64,000 nt of DNA from the NCBI GenBank assembly GCA_973895155.1, contig OZ316896.1:10230001-10294000 (forward strand), read 5' to 3'. The notes under the pieces were generated by a model. The model had not been told where the DNA came from, did not search any database, and saw only the letters and a program-made list of their open reading frames with translations. Shown piece after piece: positions 25,856-39,579 of the stretch. How positions within the stretch are numbered: position 1 is the stretch's first letter; the number at the start of each line of letters is the position of its first letter. A program made the position numbers and the translations under genes. This DNA is from Marsupella aquatica. Taxonomy: Eukaryota; Marchantiophyta.

Positions 25856-27010
25856 TCAGATTTTTTCAGTCGATTAGGAACTCCATAGAATTTGCTTCAA
25901 GCAAAGCAAACAACGGATAATTTTCTCTTCGAAGCGGAGCTATTGAAAGAAGATCGGACTCAATCTTCTCACAAGTGTGGAGCACACAACCAGGGGCTCA
26001 TTTCAGTGAAGCAATGAAGGCCTGAGGTCAGAAACGGAAACAATTGTAAGTGACGGTTTTCAATTTACGTTATCGGGCAAGAGATAAGGTCAATTTATCA
26101 GATCAGTCTTTTTGATTGTTCTATCGGGACTTGAAACTGAGATACGCTTGAGCGCCTTGTCTTTCTAGACGTTTCAATATCAACATCGTTGAAGTCCGTC
26201 AAACGGTTGAGAAGCAATCTTAATTTCAATTCTCATTTTTTGAGCTCGAAATTTTGGCTATGACAGATAACTTAATATCAGCCACTTTCACCGAATTGTT
26301 TTTCCCTCATTACTCCACCGTTTGCAAATTCTTTATATCAATCTTGATGCCCTCAAAGTCTAGTTTATGAATCTGAAATCAGAATTGGATTTCGTCAAAA
26401 ACTGAGACGAGAATTTGAGTGAATCCGCCGATGGGTACTTTCTGCCGTGAGTAGTCGCGACTTCCGCGGACGCGCAAGGAGGTCAAAAACTTCGAGGAGG
26501 CCTTTTAGGGCTCGACAAGGCTCGGGCAGGGGGAAGTGCCCCCTGTGAAGTCCCCCACAGGGGCTGTACAAGGGCGGATGAAATTTCCTGAAAATATTCT
26601 TTTCCAGAGGCTTAAAGTTTTACCGAAGATCAAAGATTTCGAGTGGCAAATAAAATTGGATCAACTTCAACTTTTGGATATGCGTACTTGGGGAAGCTAG
26701 GCAAGTATTGGTGCGTTCAATTCTGAAAAAGTATACTAGTGGAATCTTTGGCATAAGAGATTCTCTCGAGGGGTAATTATTTCATCTTTTACCCCCCTCT
26801 GATCGGAGTAAAAATTCTCGGCACTCGAGAGTCCATTTGACAAACCGTTTTCAGAATTTGGAGCGTTACCTTGTGGGCTACACATAGGAGTGATCAGTTT
26901 CAAAATTCACCAACTTTCAATTTTGGCCTTATTTTCACATCCCACATCTGAGCATTCAACATTTATTTCTTGTCGGAAGGCGACTCCACACTACATTTGG
27001 CATTCCAGTG

Positions 27011-30000
27011 ATGGCGACTACTAGGATTGGAGGTCAAAAGTTTAAGGAGGAAAAATTTGATGGTCGGATGGACTATACAATGTGGGAACGTAACATGAGA
27101 GATGCACTTAGGGCGATGGGCCTAGGCAAGGTACTAAGATCTCAACCCAAGGAGATGGAAGATGATGATTGACATGACTCCAGGATCAAGCGGTAAGTAT
27201 TATTGGCATGTACTTGAAAAACAATGTGAAGAAGTAGTTCGAGGAAAAAACAACACAAACGGTGACGGACTTGTTTCAAGCATTGTGCAACAAGTACTAC
27301 AAGAAGGAGATGTCAAACCGAATGTATGCAAGCCTGAAGCTCATGCAATTCAAAATGGCTGATGGAGTCAAGATTCAAGATCATATCGATCAGTTCAATG
27401 ATCTTGTGGTTGACCTAGAGAATTTGGGGCAGCATTTGAGCGAAGAAAAGAAAGCCTTACAACTCTTGAGCTCACTACCACCTTCGTACCAATCTTTGTC
27501 TCGAGTTTTTCTATTCCATGATAAGACAACTATATCCTACAATGATGTGGTGAGTGCCCTGTTGACCGATGACATGCAGTCTAAGCTGGTTTCTTCAGCT
27601 CATCCTACCTCAACCTCATCATCAACAGCACTGTTGATAGAAAGAGGCAAATCAAGGGAACCATCTCATGAAAACAAAAGGTTTAACCCACTTCCCATGG
27701 AGCGAGGAAGGTTCCACAACCAATCTTTTGGTAGGAGAAGGTTTAGATCCAGATCTAGATCTCGATCCAAATCACCATCCAAGTCTACTCGTGAGATAAA
27801 GTGTTGGAAGTGTGATAAAGTGGACCACATGAAGAAGGATTGTCGCGTCAAAGACACATTCAAGGAAGTTGCCGGTTCTTCAGCCCAAGTAGTTGTTCGA
27901 GAAGAGGATAGTGAAGGATTTGCATTACAGTGTACCACTTCCCAAGTTGAGGATTGTCAATGGATCTTGGATTTCGCTTGTTCGTATCACATGTGCTATA
28001 TGCGTGAACTTTTCTCATCCTACACTCTTATCAACGGATCTGTTTTGATGAGAAATAATTATTCTTGCAAAGTTTTAGGGATTGGATCCGTAAAGATTCA
28101 ACTACCCGGTGGCAAGTACTGTACTCTATCAAATGTCAGACACATTCCAGAAATGCGTAAGAATTTGATTTCTCTTGGCTACTTGGATGCGAAGGGTTAT
28201 CAATGGAGTGCAATTGATGGGGTGTTAACAGTCACGCATGGATCAACTGAAGTTCTTATTGGCAAGAGGAAAAGAAATATCTATGTCTTGGAAGGCACCA
28301 CACTTCTTGCCGAAGTCAATTTGGTCACATCTCAGGAGGAGAAAATCAATTTATGGCATGCTCGGCTTGGTCACATGAGTGAAAAAAGTTTGGAAATCTT
28401 ACACAAGCGATATTTCCTACCAGGATTGCAAGCATGCAAGTTGAGTTTTTGTGATCATTGCATTGTCAGCAAGAAAACAAGAACTCCATTTCCAACTGCC
28501 ATTCATCATTCTAAAGTTGTACTTGAGTATATTCATTCCGATGTGTGGGGTCCTACTCCGGTTTCCTCACATTCAGGCAAACAATACTATGTATCGTTTA
28601 TCGATGATTACTCAAGGTTTGTTTGGATTTATTTCATTGCCCATAAGTTTGAAGTGCTTTCCATCTTCAAACAATGGGTAGCTCAACTTGAGACACAGAC
28701 TACAAAGAATGTGAGATATCTACAATCAGATAATGGTGGTGAATACACCTCTGGCGAGTTCAACACGTATTGTGCAAATAAGGAAATTACTCACCATCTC
28801 ACAATTGTGTACAATCCTGAGCAAAATGGTGTTGCTGAGCGACTCAACCGCACATTATTGGAGCGAGCAAGGAGCATGTTGAGCCACTCTAAATTGCCAC
28901 AAATCTTTTGGGCGGAAGTTGTCAACATAGCTGCTTATCTATTAAATCTCTCTCCTAGTCGGGCAATTACTTACAAAACCCCCTTTGAGCTATGACACAA
29001 TTGACCTGCTGATTATTCAAAGCTTAGAGTTTTTGGTTGTGAAGCATATGCACATGTTCCTAGCAATAATATGACTAAGCTAGATCCTCGAGCCCATAAA
29101 TGCATTTTTCTTGGTTATCAGCGTGATGTTATTAAAGGATATCGATTGTGGGATCCAGTTGATTGCAAGTTATTTGTTAGTCGGGATGTATCCTTCAATG
29201 AAGAAAAAATCATTGAAGGAGGGGGAGATAGATCAATTCCCTACTACTAACAAAGAGCAATCTCCTCTCTAGAGGATATAAGGGGAAAGGATGTGTCAGA
29301 TAACGAATATGTTGACACCACTGTAAGGCAAAGCACACTACAATCAGATCAGCCAGAGTCTTTAGTGCGAAGAGGAACTCAAAAACATCAAGCCCGGGAA
29401 AGGTATGGAACTTGGCTTCCTTCTGATCAAGTGGATTTGGATGAAGAATCTATTGATGCATTGGTGACAGAAGATGGAGATCCATCCTCATTTTGAGAGG
29501 TCCTAGCTTCTATAGAGAAGCAACAGTGGCAGGTGGCGATGTGCATGGAAATAAAATCACTTCATGATAACAAAACTTGGGAACTCACAAGTCTACCTAG
29601 TGACAAGCAGGTTGTTGACAGCAAGTGGGTGTATAGGAAGAAAGATGGACCCACGGAGGATGCTAAGAAGATATTTAAGGCTCGGTTGGTAGCCAAGGGT
29701 TTTACTCAACAAAAAGGTATAGACTACAATGAAGTTTTTTCACCTGTAACAAAGTATTCAACAATACGTTTGCTATGTGCTCTTGTAGTTTTATTTGATC
29801 TGGTTTGAGATCAAATGGATGTTGTCACAGCATTCTTATATGGATCATTTGATGAGGTGATTTACATGAGGCAACTAGAGGGTTTTGTGCAAAAGGGCAA
29901 GGAAAATTTGGTATGCAGGTTGCTAAAATCCTTGTATGGATTAAAGCAGAGCCCATGCAAGGCAATGGAACAAGCGTTTTGATGAATTTTTAAAATCGCT

Positions 30001-31040
30001 TGGATTTATGCGAAGCGTGTATGATCCATGTGTTTACATAAGGCGTGTGAACAACACAGGTTTTAAGCTTGACATCCTTGTACTTTATGTGGATGACATG
30101 CTCATTGCAGCACAGGATAGGGACGAAGTTGATAAGCTTAAGGCCCAACTCAGTTCTGAGTTTAAGATGAAGGATTTGGGCACAGCCAAGAGGATCCTAG
30201 GCATGGAGATTGTCAGGGATGTTAACAAAGCCAAACTTTGGCTGACGCAAAAAAGATATGCAGAGAAGGTACTCTCAAAATTCAACATGGCAGATGCTAA
30301 GGCTATGAGTGTTCCTTTGGCAAGACATTTCAATATTTCTGTAGCATTTTGTCCATCGGATGCGACAGAAAAAAGTTTGATGTCCAAAGTTCCTTATGAA
30401 AATGCTGTGGGTAGTTTAATGTATCTCATGGTATGCACTCGACCAGACATAGCTTATGCCGTTAGCAAGGTAAGCAGATACATGGCAAATCCAGGAAAAG
30501 TTCATTGGGAAGCAGTGAAATGGATTTTGCGCTACATCAGAGGTTCCACTAAGAAGGGTTTATTGTTTGATACAAGTTCAAACAATATGAAAGTGCTTCA
30601 AGATTATGTGGATGCAGACTACGCAGTGATCTGGATAAAAGAAGATCGACAACTGGATATGTATTTACACTTGCTGGTGGATGCATTAGTTGGAAGTCTA
30701 CTCTCCAAAAGTGTGTTGCAAAGTCTACTATGGATGTCGAGTATGTAGCGGCAGCAGAAGCAGCATCAGAGACCATTTGGTTGAAAAATCTTGTCACGGA
30801 GATGGGTTTATCATAGGAGTGTGTATATCTTCATTGTGACAGTCAAAGTGCAATTTACACTGCCAAGAATCAGGTGATGGATGGCAGGGTCCGCTATCAT
30901 TTCATCCGACAGGCATTATCGGATGATGAATTTGAGCTTGTCAAGATTGATGAAAAGCTTAATCCAGCGGATGCTTTTACCAAAGTATTAGACTCCAATA
31001 GTTTTTCAAGGCATTGTAATTATTTACAAATATTGTAAAT
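27011..31040 (+). pseudogene. Copia-A gag-pol polyprotein, disabled
   Basis: Gag starts at the ATG at 27,011 and hits TGA at 27,170-27,172; the frame resumes after an indel at about 27,190-27,262. Order of domains: gag, a zinc knuckle (CWKCDKVDHMKKDC, about 27,802-27,843), protease (LDFACSYHM; the usual LDSGAS/C motif is altered), GAG-pre-integrase (WHARLGHMSEKSL), integrase (FIDDYSRFVWIYF, SDNGGEYTS, PEQNGVAERLNRTL) to a TGA at 28,993-28,995, then reverse transcriptase (FKARLVAKGFTQ, LYVDDMLIA at about 30,084) and RNase H ending near 31,010. At least four in-frame stops and two frameshifts are present, some explained by TGG-to-TGA change. Confidence 0.92.
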
Positions 31041-31240
31041 ATATAGTTAACCAAGAAAATGTCTCTATATGAGTACTCCATCCGATGGCTTATAGGCTAC
31101 GGCTTAGTTCTAGTTAACCCTTGCATTAGGGGGAGGGTCTTTTGGCCCTACTGTCTTGAACTTCCCGCGGATCGAGGAACTTGTAAGGAAAAGACAATGT
31201 TATGAACCCTCTCAAGACGTGAGTCAAGGGGGAGTTAATT

Positions 31241-31563
31241 TGTAGAGGTTAACTCAGTCTTGGGTTGAACTATGGTTAGTATGTTAACTAGGGTTAGAGT
31301 AAACCCTAGTTGAAGAGTTGGTCCTTATCTCTTCAACTTCTATGTGGTGTGAGTACACACAAGAGAGTTCTCAAGAGAGAACACAGTGATATAGCAAGAG
31401 ATGAGAGCTTGAAGAGATGAGAGCTATGGTGATGCTTGAGTAGACACATAACCGTTAATAAATCTTGGTATTCCCGTGGACGTAGCCAACCTTGAGGCAA
31501 ACCACGTAACTATTGAGCACGTGTATGTTTGGAGTGTTTTTCCTGATCTGATTTCTCCCCACA
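31241..31563 (+). repeat. Copia-A 3' LTR
   Basis: 323 bp, TGTAGAGGTT to CTCCCCACA, preceded by the purine tract CAAGGGGGAG at 31,225-31,234. A modest number of differences from the 5' LTR shows the insertion is not brand new. Confidence 0.93.
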
Positions 31564-32007
31564 ATTCTCTTAGGGAGATGACCCAAAAGTGTGTATATCA
31601 ATGGCAGTCAAACTGTTTGCTACCCATGTATTGCCTGCACAAACACACCTAATATATAATTAAATTGCTAACAAAAAATTCTATTGGATCACTTGTGAGG
31701 TGTAGACTGTAAAATTGACTCATACATAGCACCCAAAACACATATTAGAATCAGGATTATAATACTTCTCAGAGAAAATCTGGTTGGTACCAAAGTTCAG
31801 TCAAATGCTTGTCCAATTACTATAACCTATAATATAGTAATGATATTAACTTTGATTCAAACAAAAGTCAATAAAGAGTGAATGTTGGTCATATGTGGGA
31901 TGTTTTAGATGTGGGGGAGACAACTAGAGACATGAGAGGGAACTCTAGGGTATAGGGCTTTTGTTGTTAAGGACACATTCAAACTTTACTTAGATTGAGA
32001 CCAAATT

Positions 32008-32372
32008 TGTTGAGCATAGATAACATTTACAATGACAAGCACATGAACCCTCCAACGCACAAGTAGTCAACACAAAAAGATATCTGTTTCACCTCAACTG
32101 AGGCTCTACGTTCACAGGAACACATGAGAGTTTTATTGCAATGTAGGCCCGTCCATATCGAGTCTCCACAATACAAGATATCTCGCAAGATCGATCTCCA
32201 TATCTCTGAACTGGCTCAGTAACATCAACCCCCGCATCAAGCTTGAGTTCCTCCTATCCAAACAAACACCGCTTGAGATATAGTGTGCAAGTTAGTTAAC
32301 CTAGTCTGCAACTAAGGTTAGCCCTAAATATGGTTAGAATCGTAACCATAGACTAAGAGTAAATGCCTAACA
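32008..32372 (-). repeat. Solo LTR of the copia-C family with perfect TSD
   Basis: 365 bp, plus-strand ends TGTTGAGC and GCCTAACA, the reverse complement of the LTR family at 3,775-4,128. A perfect AAATT duplication lies at 32,003-32,007 and 32,373-32,377. U3 has the uninserted site near 60,770 (AAATTAGTTAGAGGTACACTAC). It arose after the U2/U3 split and then lost its internal part by LTR recombination. Confidence 0.92.
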
Positions 32373-32377
32373 AAATT

Positions 32378-34213
32378 AAAGGTACGCTACAGACCATCAC
32401 TTGTAAGCAAACTGGTCAGGCAAAATAACAACCAAAGGAGGTGAGAACTTGTCACCCAAAGGTAGGATTGAGAGTGACTAAGTGGGTATAGCAAGTGTAG
32501 CTTGAGATTGAGCTACACTCCAGTTTAGCAAACTACACTAAAGGACCAATCTCCAAACGCATGAGAAAACTCAGGTTTTGCAAACTGCACTGATCATCAA
32601 AATTTATGCTAAGTAAGAATTAGAGTTAATAACATTAATATTGGTTAAAATGATCTTAAGTCCAAACTAAGTAACACTTATCTTTTCATTTGGTTTTTCA
32701 GAATAACTTTTTTCCACTTCTGTCTGATTGTTGGTAAAAAATTGGTGATCTTGTGTTACTGTAACACTAATTCTTGTGTATTTTTCAAAGTACTTTTTCT
32801 CCTCTATTTTTCCACTCTTGAAACCACAGTAACTCTGTCACCAATTCATGGGTAGAGTCCAAAATGTTTGCTCTCAAATTAGTGTAACACTACTTAGGGT
32901 GAACAGTGTACAAATTTTCACAATTTCACAGATTTTCAAGAAGCTATACTATCAATCAGGTCTAGGACAGATTTGAACCAAAAGTGGGAGCAACAAACCT
33001 GCAAAGCGTGAGGAAATGTTCTCTCTCTTCTCTGCTCAACCTGTTAGTTTGCTCTGGTCTTGCTTAATTGCTGATCGCTTTCTTGATGTAGGACAACTGT
33101 TTTTGTTTAGGTAAAGTTAAGCTCTTGCTGATACCCTTACATTGTAAAGGGTCTTTGAACTCTGTCCAAAAGTTTAATGTTGCAAAGGAACCGACTTACA
33201 GCAAGGAGGATGCAAGCCGGGATGCAAGCAAGGCAACAATAGCCTGCAGGGTGTCTCAAAGCTTCAATAGCAACTGAATCATGGCTTTGCACAGGGTTGT
33301 GTAAACGTTTTTTCTGAAGTCAGTGTCTTTTTTCACTATCCCGTACAGTGACTTTTTCTCCCTAACCTTAATTACTCCTAAACTCCATCAATTATATTTG
33401 AAGCTTTTAGACTCCCTAGAGAAACGGCAAGAAAGGTGGAAACAGAAAAGTCCCACAATGTTACAACTCCAAAATTGAAAAGTTTTCCCTCTTCCGGTTC
33501 TGTTTCCTTCTTATGTGGAACAAAGCTCGAGTATGTGTAGCGCTGAGGTCCAGCATGGACAAGTTGCCTACTGTAGTTTATTTGCAGTATTGTGACTCAA
33601 TATGTACATAAGTGACACATTTTGGGCAAACCTTGCTTGCCCCCGCAATTCGAGGAGGGAGGGAACCCCTTTTTGCACAAACCATCTATGACAGTCAGTT
33701 ACAAATAACCCCATTAATCATTAGCTATATATTCATGGTTGGATAAAACACAGAGAAGTAGGATTGGACCGTATTTGAATTTCATATTGAAGATTCCCAA
33801 TGCAAGGAATTGAACCAGTGGTTTGCAAAGTATGTATATCATTTGCACACGGAAGCAAATGGCCTTGAAGAAGTCGTCAAAGGGGGGCTCCACGCCAGTC
33901 TCAATCTACAGATTTGGTTCCCTCATGCTGTTGGTTAATATCCAGAAATCATTGAGTACATATTGGTAGATACCTTCGCAACATCCACTCTGGTCCAATC
34001 CACTACCAAATTGATAGTTAGCATGTCTCTGGTACTTTTGGAAGGCAAAATTTTGACTTCGTCCCTTACATACGAAAGTACTCGGTCAGTACTATCAGAT
34101 TTAATGGACGTGCATACTAATTAAGTCAGTGACACTCTTATCCATGTTGCCAAAAAGGTGCAATCGATGGGCCTTAATTCGACAGCTCCCGTCTAAACCA
34201 ATGCGTATTGAAT
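32378..34213. other. U2 non-coding segment
   Basis: Matches U3 at about 60,775-62,200 in order, with small indels. I find no frame with a recognisable domain. A short conserved stretch at 33,790-33,930 and 62,050-62,190 (GGAATTGAACCAGTGGTTTG, then a GAAGCAAATGGCCTTGAAGA block) is open in one plus-strand frame in U3 (QWFAKVCHLHTEANGLEE) and could be a gene fragment of unknown origin. Confidence 0.6.
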
Positions 34214-34630
34214 TCTGATGGATCCACCACTAGCAAAATTCTTGGGACGCTTGGGATGAGATAAAAATAGTCGCAGTGAAAGTGAGCTTGCCAGCACTTG
34301 TTCCAGTTGACCGTTCACTCGTTGGGTCTGTGGTACTTGGGCACAGTTCCTCCAACACTTTTGGTTTCTTTCGTGACTTTCCCTTCATTTCTTCACGACA
34401 ATCTAGTAAGTTATGGAGAGTAAGGATACAGGAGTAAGAATCGTAATTTGCCCTACGTCCACGGCCTCGAGTTTGCAAGTCTCCTTTGGCAGTGAATGGT
34501 TTCTGGAATGCTACTCCTTGTTGTGAACTTGCCAATCTCCTGACGTGCGGAAGCGAATCTGAGTTCCTGTACTCAGTTCACTACCTTGTCGGTGCTATCC
34601 CTCGGTCAAAGAACCGACACCTATAATACG
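34214..34630 (+). pseudogene. Inverted copy of BRCA2 exon 15 region at end of U2
   Basis: Reverse complement of BRCA2 10,430-10,850: the 3' part of exon 15 (WDAWDEIKIVAVKVSLPALV, then DRSLVGSV) followed by the exon 15/16 intron. BRCA2 exons elsewhere in U2 lie on the minus strand, so this piece was inverted. It is the segment missing from the colinear pseudogene at 21,640-24,400. It has no start and its flanks are non-coding. Confidence 0.85.
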
Positions 34631-35954
34631 ATGTCCAAGGTGCTGAATATTACGTGCACTGCATCCACCGATCCCGATCAACACTCATGTGCCACCAGTT
34701 ATTGATTTATCAGCATCCAGTGATTTTCTGGATTTCAACCATGAACACAAGGGGACTGAATGTTGCTGCGGACATTCTCTGCGTTTTATCCGACCCGAAA
34801 TGTAGCAAAGGATTAAGAAGGTTATTTGTATGATTTCCATCTCTGTAATAAGATGCTAGCTTTGTACACAAGGAGGTTCCCTCCCGCCCTAAGTTAAAGG
34901 GGCACACACGAGTTTTGCCCAACATGTGGCACTAATGTACATGATACTAGTCACAATTATATGCGAAGTGTCCTCCAGTGGGTGACTTGTCTATGCTGGA
35001 CCTCAGAGCTCCACATACTCGAGCTTCGTTCCACCGAGCCAGTGTCGATGTCGAGATGACTTTTGATCACATGGCAAATTCCAAGAGGACCCGAAAGGAT
35101 TACACATTACTTGGAGAAAACTAAGGATCGAAATTAAAGGTAAAAGGGTTTGCTAGGCGATCTGGATGCAGTTGACAACCAGCCGCACTAGAGTATTTCG
35201 TCCACAATCCAGTACAATCCCGTCCAAATTAAAGAAGTTCTATGTCTTCTAGCTAACCGACCAAACAATTCCATGGTCTCATGTTCGACATCGTTAGCCT
35301 TTGCCGTTTGTTCTTGCTGACGATGTGTTGCGTCGGCGTTCACATCATCCATGTTGTATTGCTGGCAACTGCAACTGCAACTGCTTGCTGAAATCATGAT
35401 ACTGCTGCCCGGTGAATTCGAATCACGTCCCTTTAGGCACCACAGCTTTGTACTTGTAGATTAGCATCAGCAGGCCTTCGATACTTGAGCCTAATACCGA
35501 AACCTTGTGGTTACTTGGAATACCGAAGCCTTGTGGTTGCAATGGGCGGGCAAATCCGTAAACTCGAAATGAATTTTTTTTATGCACTCGTTGATGCGCT
35601 CTCGACGATGCTGTTCAGCCAGCCTATGTGCATAAGCAGTCCTAGTTCTTTTGCCGGTGCTGGGTTGTTCTGGAAGAAGTTAAGGGGTTCTGGAATTGCA
35701 TCGAGACTTGGCACTCCCATTCTACTTCGATGGCTTTCTCCTCTCCTGCAGCTAGCCGTTTGCTCCGGCAGGCTGGCCTCCCGTGACGGGTTCCTTCTGT
35801 CCTCTGGGATCGGACAGAGAGATGAGCTCTAGCTTGGCTCTGCGCGACTGCAACGTCGATGAAGCACCGAGAATTGCTTCTTGTTGTTAGTGTACACCGA
35901 CTGCACTCCCATATATTCTGCTTCGCCTCTCCTCTCCTGCAGCTAGCCGTCTGC

Positions 35955-36330
35955 TAAGTTTTACCAGTGGCCCCATGCCACCGGCCAGCTAGTACTCTTG
36001 CTAATTTTAACAGCAGCCACATCGGGCCCCGATGCCCCGTCAGCCTGGTACTGTTGCTAATGTTCGACGAGGGCCGGCAAGCGGGTCCATGACCCGTGAC
36101 TAGTACTCTTGCTAATTTTAGCACCAGCCAAGAATTCTCGATTAACACATAGCCCCAACTTATACATGGTAGATGTGAAGTTGGTCTGATGCGGCAACCG
36201 TGAGCGGACAGATTTGGAATCTGGGACCAACAAAGCTGCAACACCAACGAAGCTATTCTGGTGAGCGGACAGATTTGGAAACCGGGAACAACAATTAAAG
36301 CTGCAACCCCAACGAATCTATTCTCGAGAC
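35955..36330. repeat. U3 copies of the two tandem-repeat arrays
   Basis: Counterparts of 20,427-20,790: the TACTCTTGCTAAT pattern at 35,955-36,135 and the GACAGATTTGGAA pattern, two copies, at 36,205-36,310. Nearby, 35,493-35,540 has a short direct duplication of an ATACCGAA-CCTTGTGGTT string. Confidence 0.7.
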
Positions 36331-36774
36331 CTCTAACTACAGCTGTACAGCAGGATGGGTCCTCCTACTTCGGAGGGCAAACGCAAAATGCAAGATGAGC
36401 ACGTACCTTCACACGATGGGGACAGTAAGGATGATGTTGGACCAGAACCCCGTCCAGAATAGCCCAGAAGTAGGACTGCTGCGGCACATAGGTTGGCCGA
36501 AAAGCCTCGTTCGAGAGCCGCATCAACGGGTGCATTACAAAGTTTCATTTGGAGTTTACAGATTTGGCCGGCCATGATATATTCCAATCACAAGGCTGGT
36601 ATTAGACTCAGGTATCGAAGGCCTGCTGATGCTCATCTCTAAATACAAAGCTCTGATGCCTAAAAGGAGGTAAAATTTCCAACACTTCACCGGGCAGCAA
36701 TATCATGATTTCAGCATGCAGTTGCAGTTGCCAACAATACAACGTGAGGATGATGAGCACATTGGACGTCAAGG

Positions 36775-38880
36775 AGCGATCTCCTGCCTGCATTGAAAAC
36801 CCCACACGATTTCAGGCCAACGAGGATGCATGGGAGATTTCAGGGACTGGATATAAATTGTAAGTGAAATAAGCAGATGTTACCTAGATCTTCTAATTTA
36901 GTTCACGTACCAGGGAGATGACTTGGTCTTCAAACTAAAAGAACTGCAAGGAATTTGGGAATGCTTGATGCGATGGGATGCGAAGTACGTTCGAGGAACC
37001 TAAAACAAATAGCCCTACCGAGATGTCAGTCCATCCGGAAAGAAGTTCAGCTAGCAGGATTTTAGTTCCCGAATTGAAACAATTCTGGAACTAATAACAA
37101 CTTAGTAGAGAACTAAAATAAACACGTACTTATCAAAAACACATGTCGACGCTCGTGGAGCCATAAGGCTGCAGTAGAAGCTGCTTTGATTGCTAGAGGA
37201 ACTCCAGGTGACAGGCCTCAGACCGGAAACACAATACACAGAGCCGTCGATTATATTGCTGCAAAACGATAATTTCATATAGCTCGGTGAGAACTGTGCA
37301 TGGTGCCTGTCAGCAATATGAAGGAAAAGATGAATCCAGGGTTGGTTCAGTACCTTCTCGACGTCATTCCCTCTTTCATTTCTCGACCTACACGAACTTT
37401 CAAGTATGGACATTTTCTTACACGGACTTAATTTCAAGATGCGCGTTACAACGTTGCGGGAATGTAGCCCGGCATCCTGCGCTTTTTCACAGCATCCTCA
37501 ATAGTTACTTGCCTCGAGGTCTGCGAATCATAAGATTGATATATTAAGGAATGGAGAGAACAGCGTTTAGAGAACAGTTCTTAACATCAGCAACAACGGC
37601 TGTCACGAGAAATTAGGTCCTTAAGATCGGAACGTAATTATACGACAACGTACCTTCCGCGCGTCTCGATCTCTTGACCTGATCAATTAGTTTTCAAAAA
37701 CTTACTGGGGTCATCGATCTCTGCCATAAGAACGTCAGGCTCGGCGGCCTTTTCCACAGCATCAAACAATTCTTATCCTTATTCATCCTTCGCTTCTTGA
37801 TGGTGATTTGGAAGTGTCGCAACAATTTTTGAGTTCCAGTATATATAGCTTCCTCCGCTGCTTACTGTAGCGAGCCTGATCCACAGAAAGGTTCCACAGT
37901 GATCTTTATTCTAGGATTCTATGGCCAGCGTCCACTAAATCCACTTCTAAGTAAACTTGTTTTCTACTCTGGGCATTTTTCAGCTGATCTATCGAATAGT
38001 GCAAGTGTGCAGACAAGATGCAAACCTTCGCTCAAACGGGTTCGAAGCTAGTTCTTCCGCACGAACGGACCGGACCATAGAGGTACCGCCAGCAGATGTG
38101 ATTCGATTGAAATTGACATTATTTTCCGTAAAACAAGCAGAAACTGCTCAAAGAGTACAATCACAAATTAATGAGAATTAAGCATGAAGGCGCAGAAATC
38201 GAACTACAATTATACGATTCATGAAGTTTGTGTTGAATTTTTTCCTGAAACAACTGAATGCAAGGGGTAGAACGAAAGGCGAATGCCAAATTTATTTAGA
38301 ACGAATGTCAAAAATTCAAGAACGAATTCATGTTGAGAAGTCAAGACGAATGTCGCCAAGTCAAGATTGAACGAGCATACTCAAGATGCCAGACATTCTC
38401 GGCGCCCATGAAAAGGATCCATGAAATAAATTTCTAGACGACAGGCAGGTCGACCGAGTTACTACAACCTCCTCTTCTATATATATGCATCGAAAATCAA
38501 AGAGCTTTTACCATCCATATATGGTCCCAGTATAGCCCGATGATGAAGTTTGCCAGTGTAGGTGTTCCTTGGAGGCTCCATTTTCATCACTATCATGGCG
38601 TATCTATTGCTGAGATAACAGGACCATTGGCCGTGAAGCTGAAGATCAAATCGCCTTCTATTGTAATTCGAATTGCAGATCGACGGCCACACAACTCCGC
38701 GTCATATCTGCACCGTTCAGAAGGAACACAACGACGAATGATGGAGAGAAATAAACAAACCATGAATCAGACAATCGCTGACTTCGGAAGTACTTGAGAA
38801 CACCATGGCGAATAGAATCCTTTGTACTTAAGCTCGTCAAGAACAGTACCCAATGCCAGATTAGAGCTCGTCAACAACAG
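36775..38880 (-). pseudogene. BRCA2 pseudogene copy in U3
   Basis: Colinear with the U2 pseudogene: exon 17 (about 36,780), exon 16 (about 36,915-36,980), exon 13 (37,150-37,260), exon 12 (37,360-37,525), exon 11 (37,730-37,880), exon 10 (38,028-38,100), the exon 8-derived repeat (38,278-38,375), exon 5 (38,510-38,710) and part of exon 4 (about 38,810). Exons 6 and 7 are missing as well as 14 and 15. It is more decayed than U2 and cannot encode BRCA2. Confidence 0.83.
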
Positions 38881-39579
38881 TCGATCGTCCTATTTAATCT
38901 CGACTGCGCAGTAAAACACAGGAGCTAGCTAGAAGCAGATCGACGTCCAATGATCGGGAAACATGAGCACAGACTGAAAAAACGAGAGCTGCGACTGAAC
39001 ATACGCGCTCGAACACAAGAGAGATACCAATTCACGTACAATCTATACCATCAATAGCAGAAATGAAGACTGTGAGAAAGGGGCACTCCATTTAACAACA
39101 CAACAAAGCGACAGCAGTCCAGACGTGATGCAATGCAAACGAGGTGGCGCGGCTTCCGATACACAAAGGGCTGGCCGCGTACGTCCCGCGCGCTTGTCAC
39201 ACTGCACAGCCCGTTAGGCGCTGGCTCGTAGATTGAATAGATTCTTCGCTGTCTTTGCTGTTCTTGTTGATCACACTTGAATGTGACCACGCATATCTGT
39301 AAGTAATGCATGTCCTGTCTGACATGTAAACATCGACCCTGACTAGTCCCAACAAGATTTTACTGTCGCTGGTCCAAAGGTAGGGAATCAGCCGGAGGAT
39401 GAGAAGAGTACAGGAAAACAAGCCATGGAAATTGGTTGGAGACCGAAGCACACGAGGCAGTGCCTACTTCACTCTTGAATTTCCTGATCTGATCACCGAC
39501 CTAGTCACCAGGCACCCATCACGCCTGCATGAGAGAGTTGTAATCAGCCGGGTAATCAGAATGTCGTCATACTCGTTGC

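Larger units (their letters stand above)
25520..31563 (+). mobile_element. Copia-A, full-length Ty1/copia retrotransposon
   Basis: A 6,044-bp element with 5' LTR, tRNA-Met primer site, gag-pol region, purine tract and 3' LTR, flanked by a perfect ATTCT target duplication (25,515-25,519 and 31,564-31,568). The host sequence on both sides (…CCAACCTTAAAGG and TTAGGGAGATGACCC) matches an uninterrupted stretch of U3 near 60,610-60,670, which serves as the empty site. Coding capacity is lost through several stops, so it can move only with helper proteins, if at all. Confidence 0.95.
19286..34780. repeat. Tandem segmental duplication unit U2
   Basis: Starts at GCGTTTTATCCGATCC (19,286). The same sequence recurs at 34,781 and, as GTGTTTTATCCGACCC, at 63,975. 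Matching blocks in the same order in U2 and U3 include the leader around 19,330-19,510 versus 34,830-35,030, the minisatellite at 20,427 versus 35,955, BRCA2-like exons, the 24,400-25,510 flank versus 38,880-39,579 plus 56,412-56,824, and 33,780-33,930 versus 62,040-62,190. Without copia-A and the solo LTR the unit is about 9.1 kb. No intact host gene remains in it. Confidence 0.85.
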
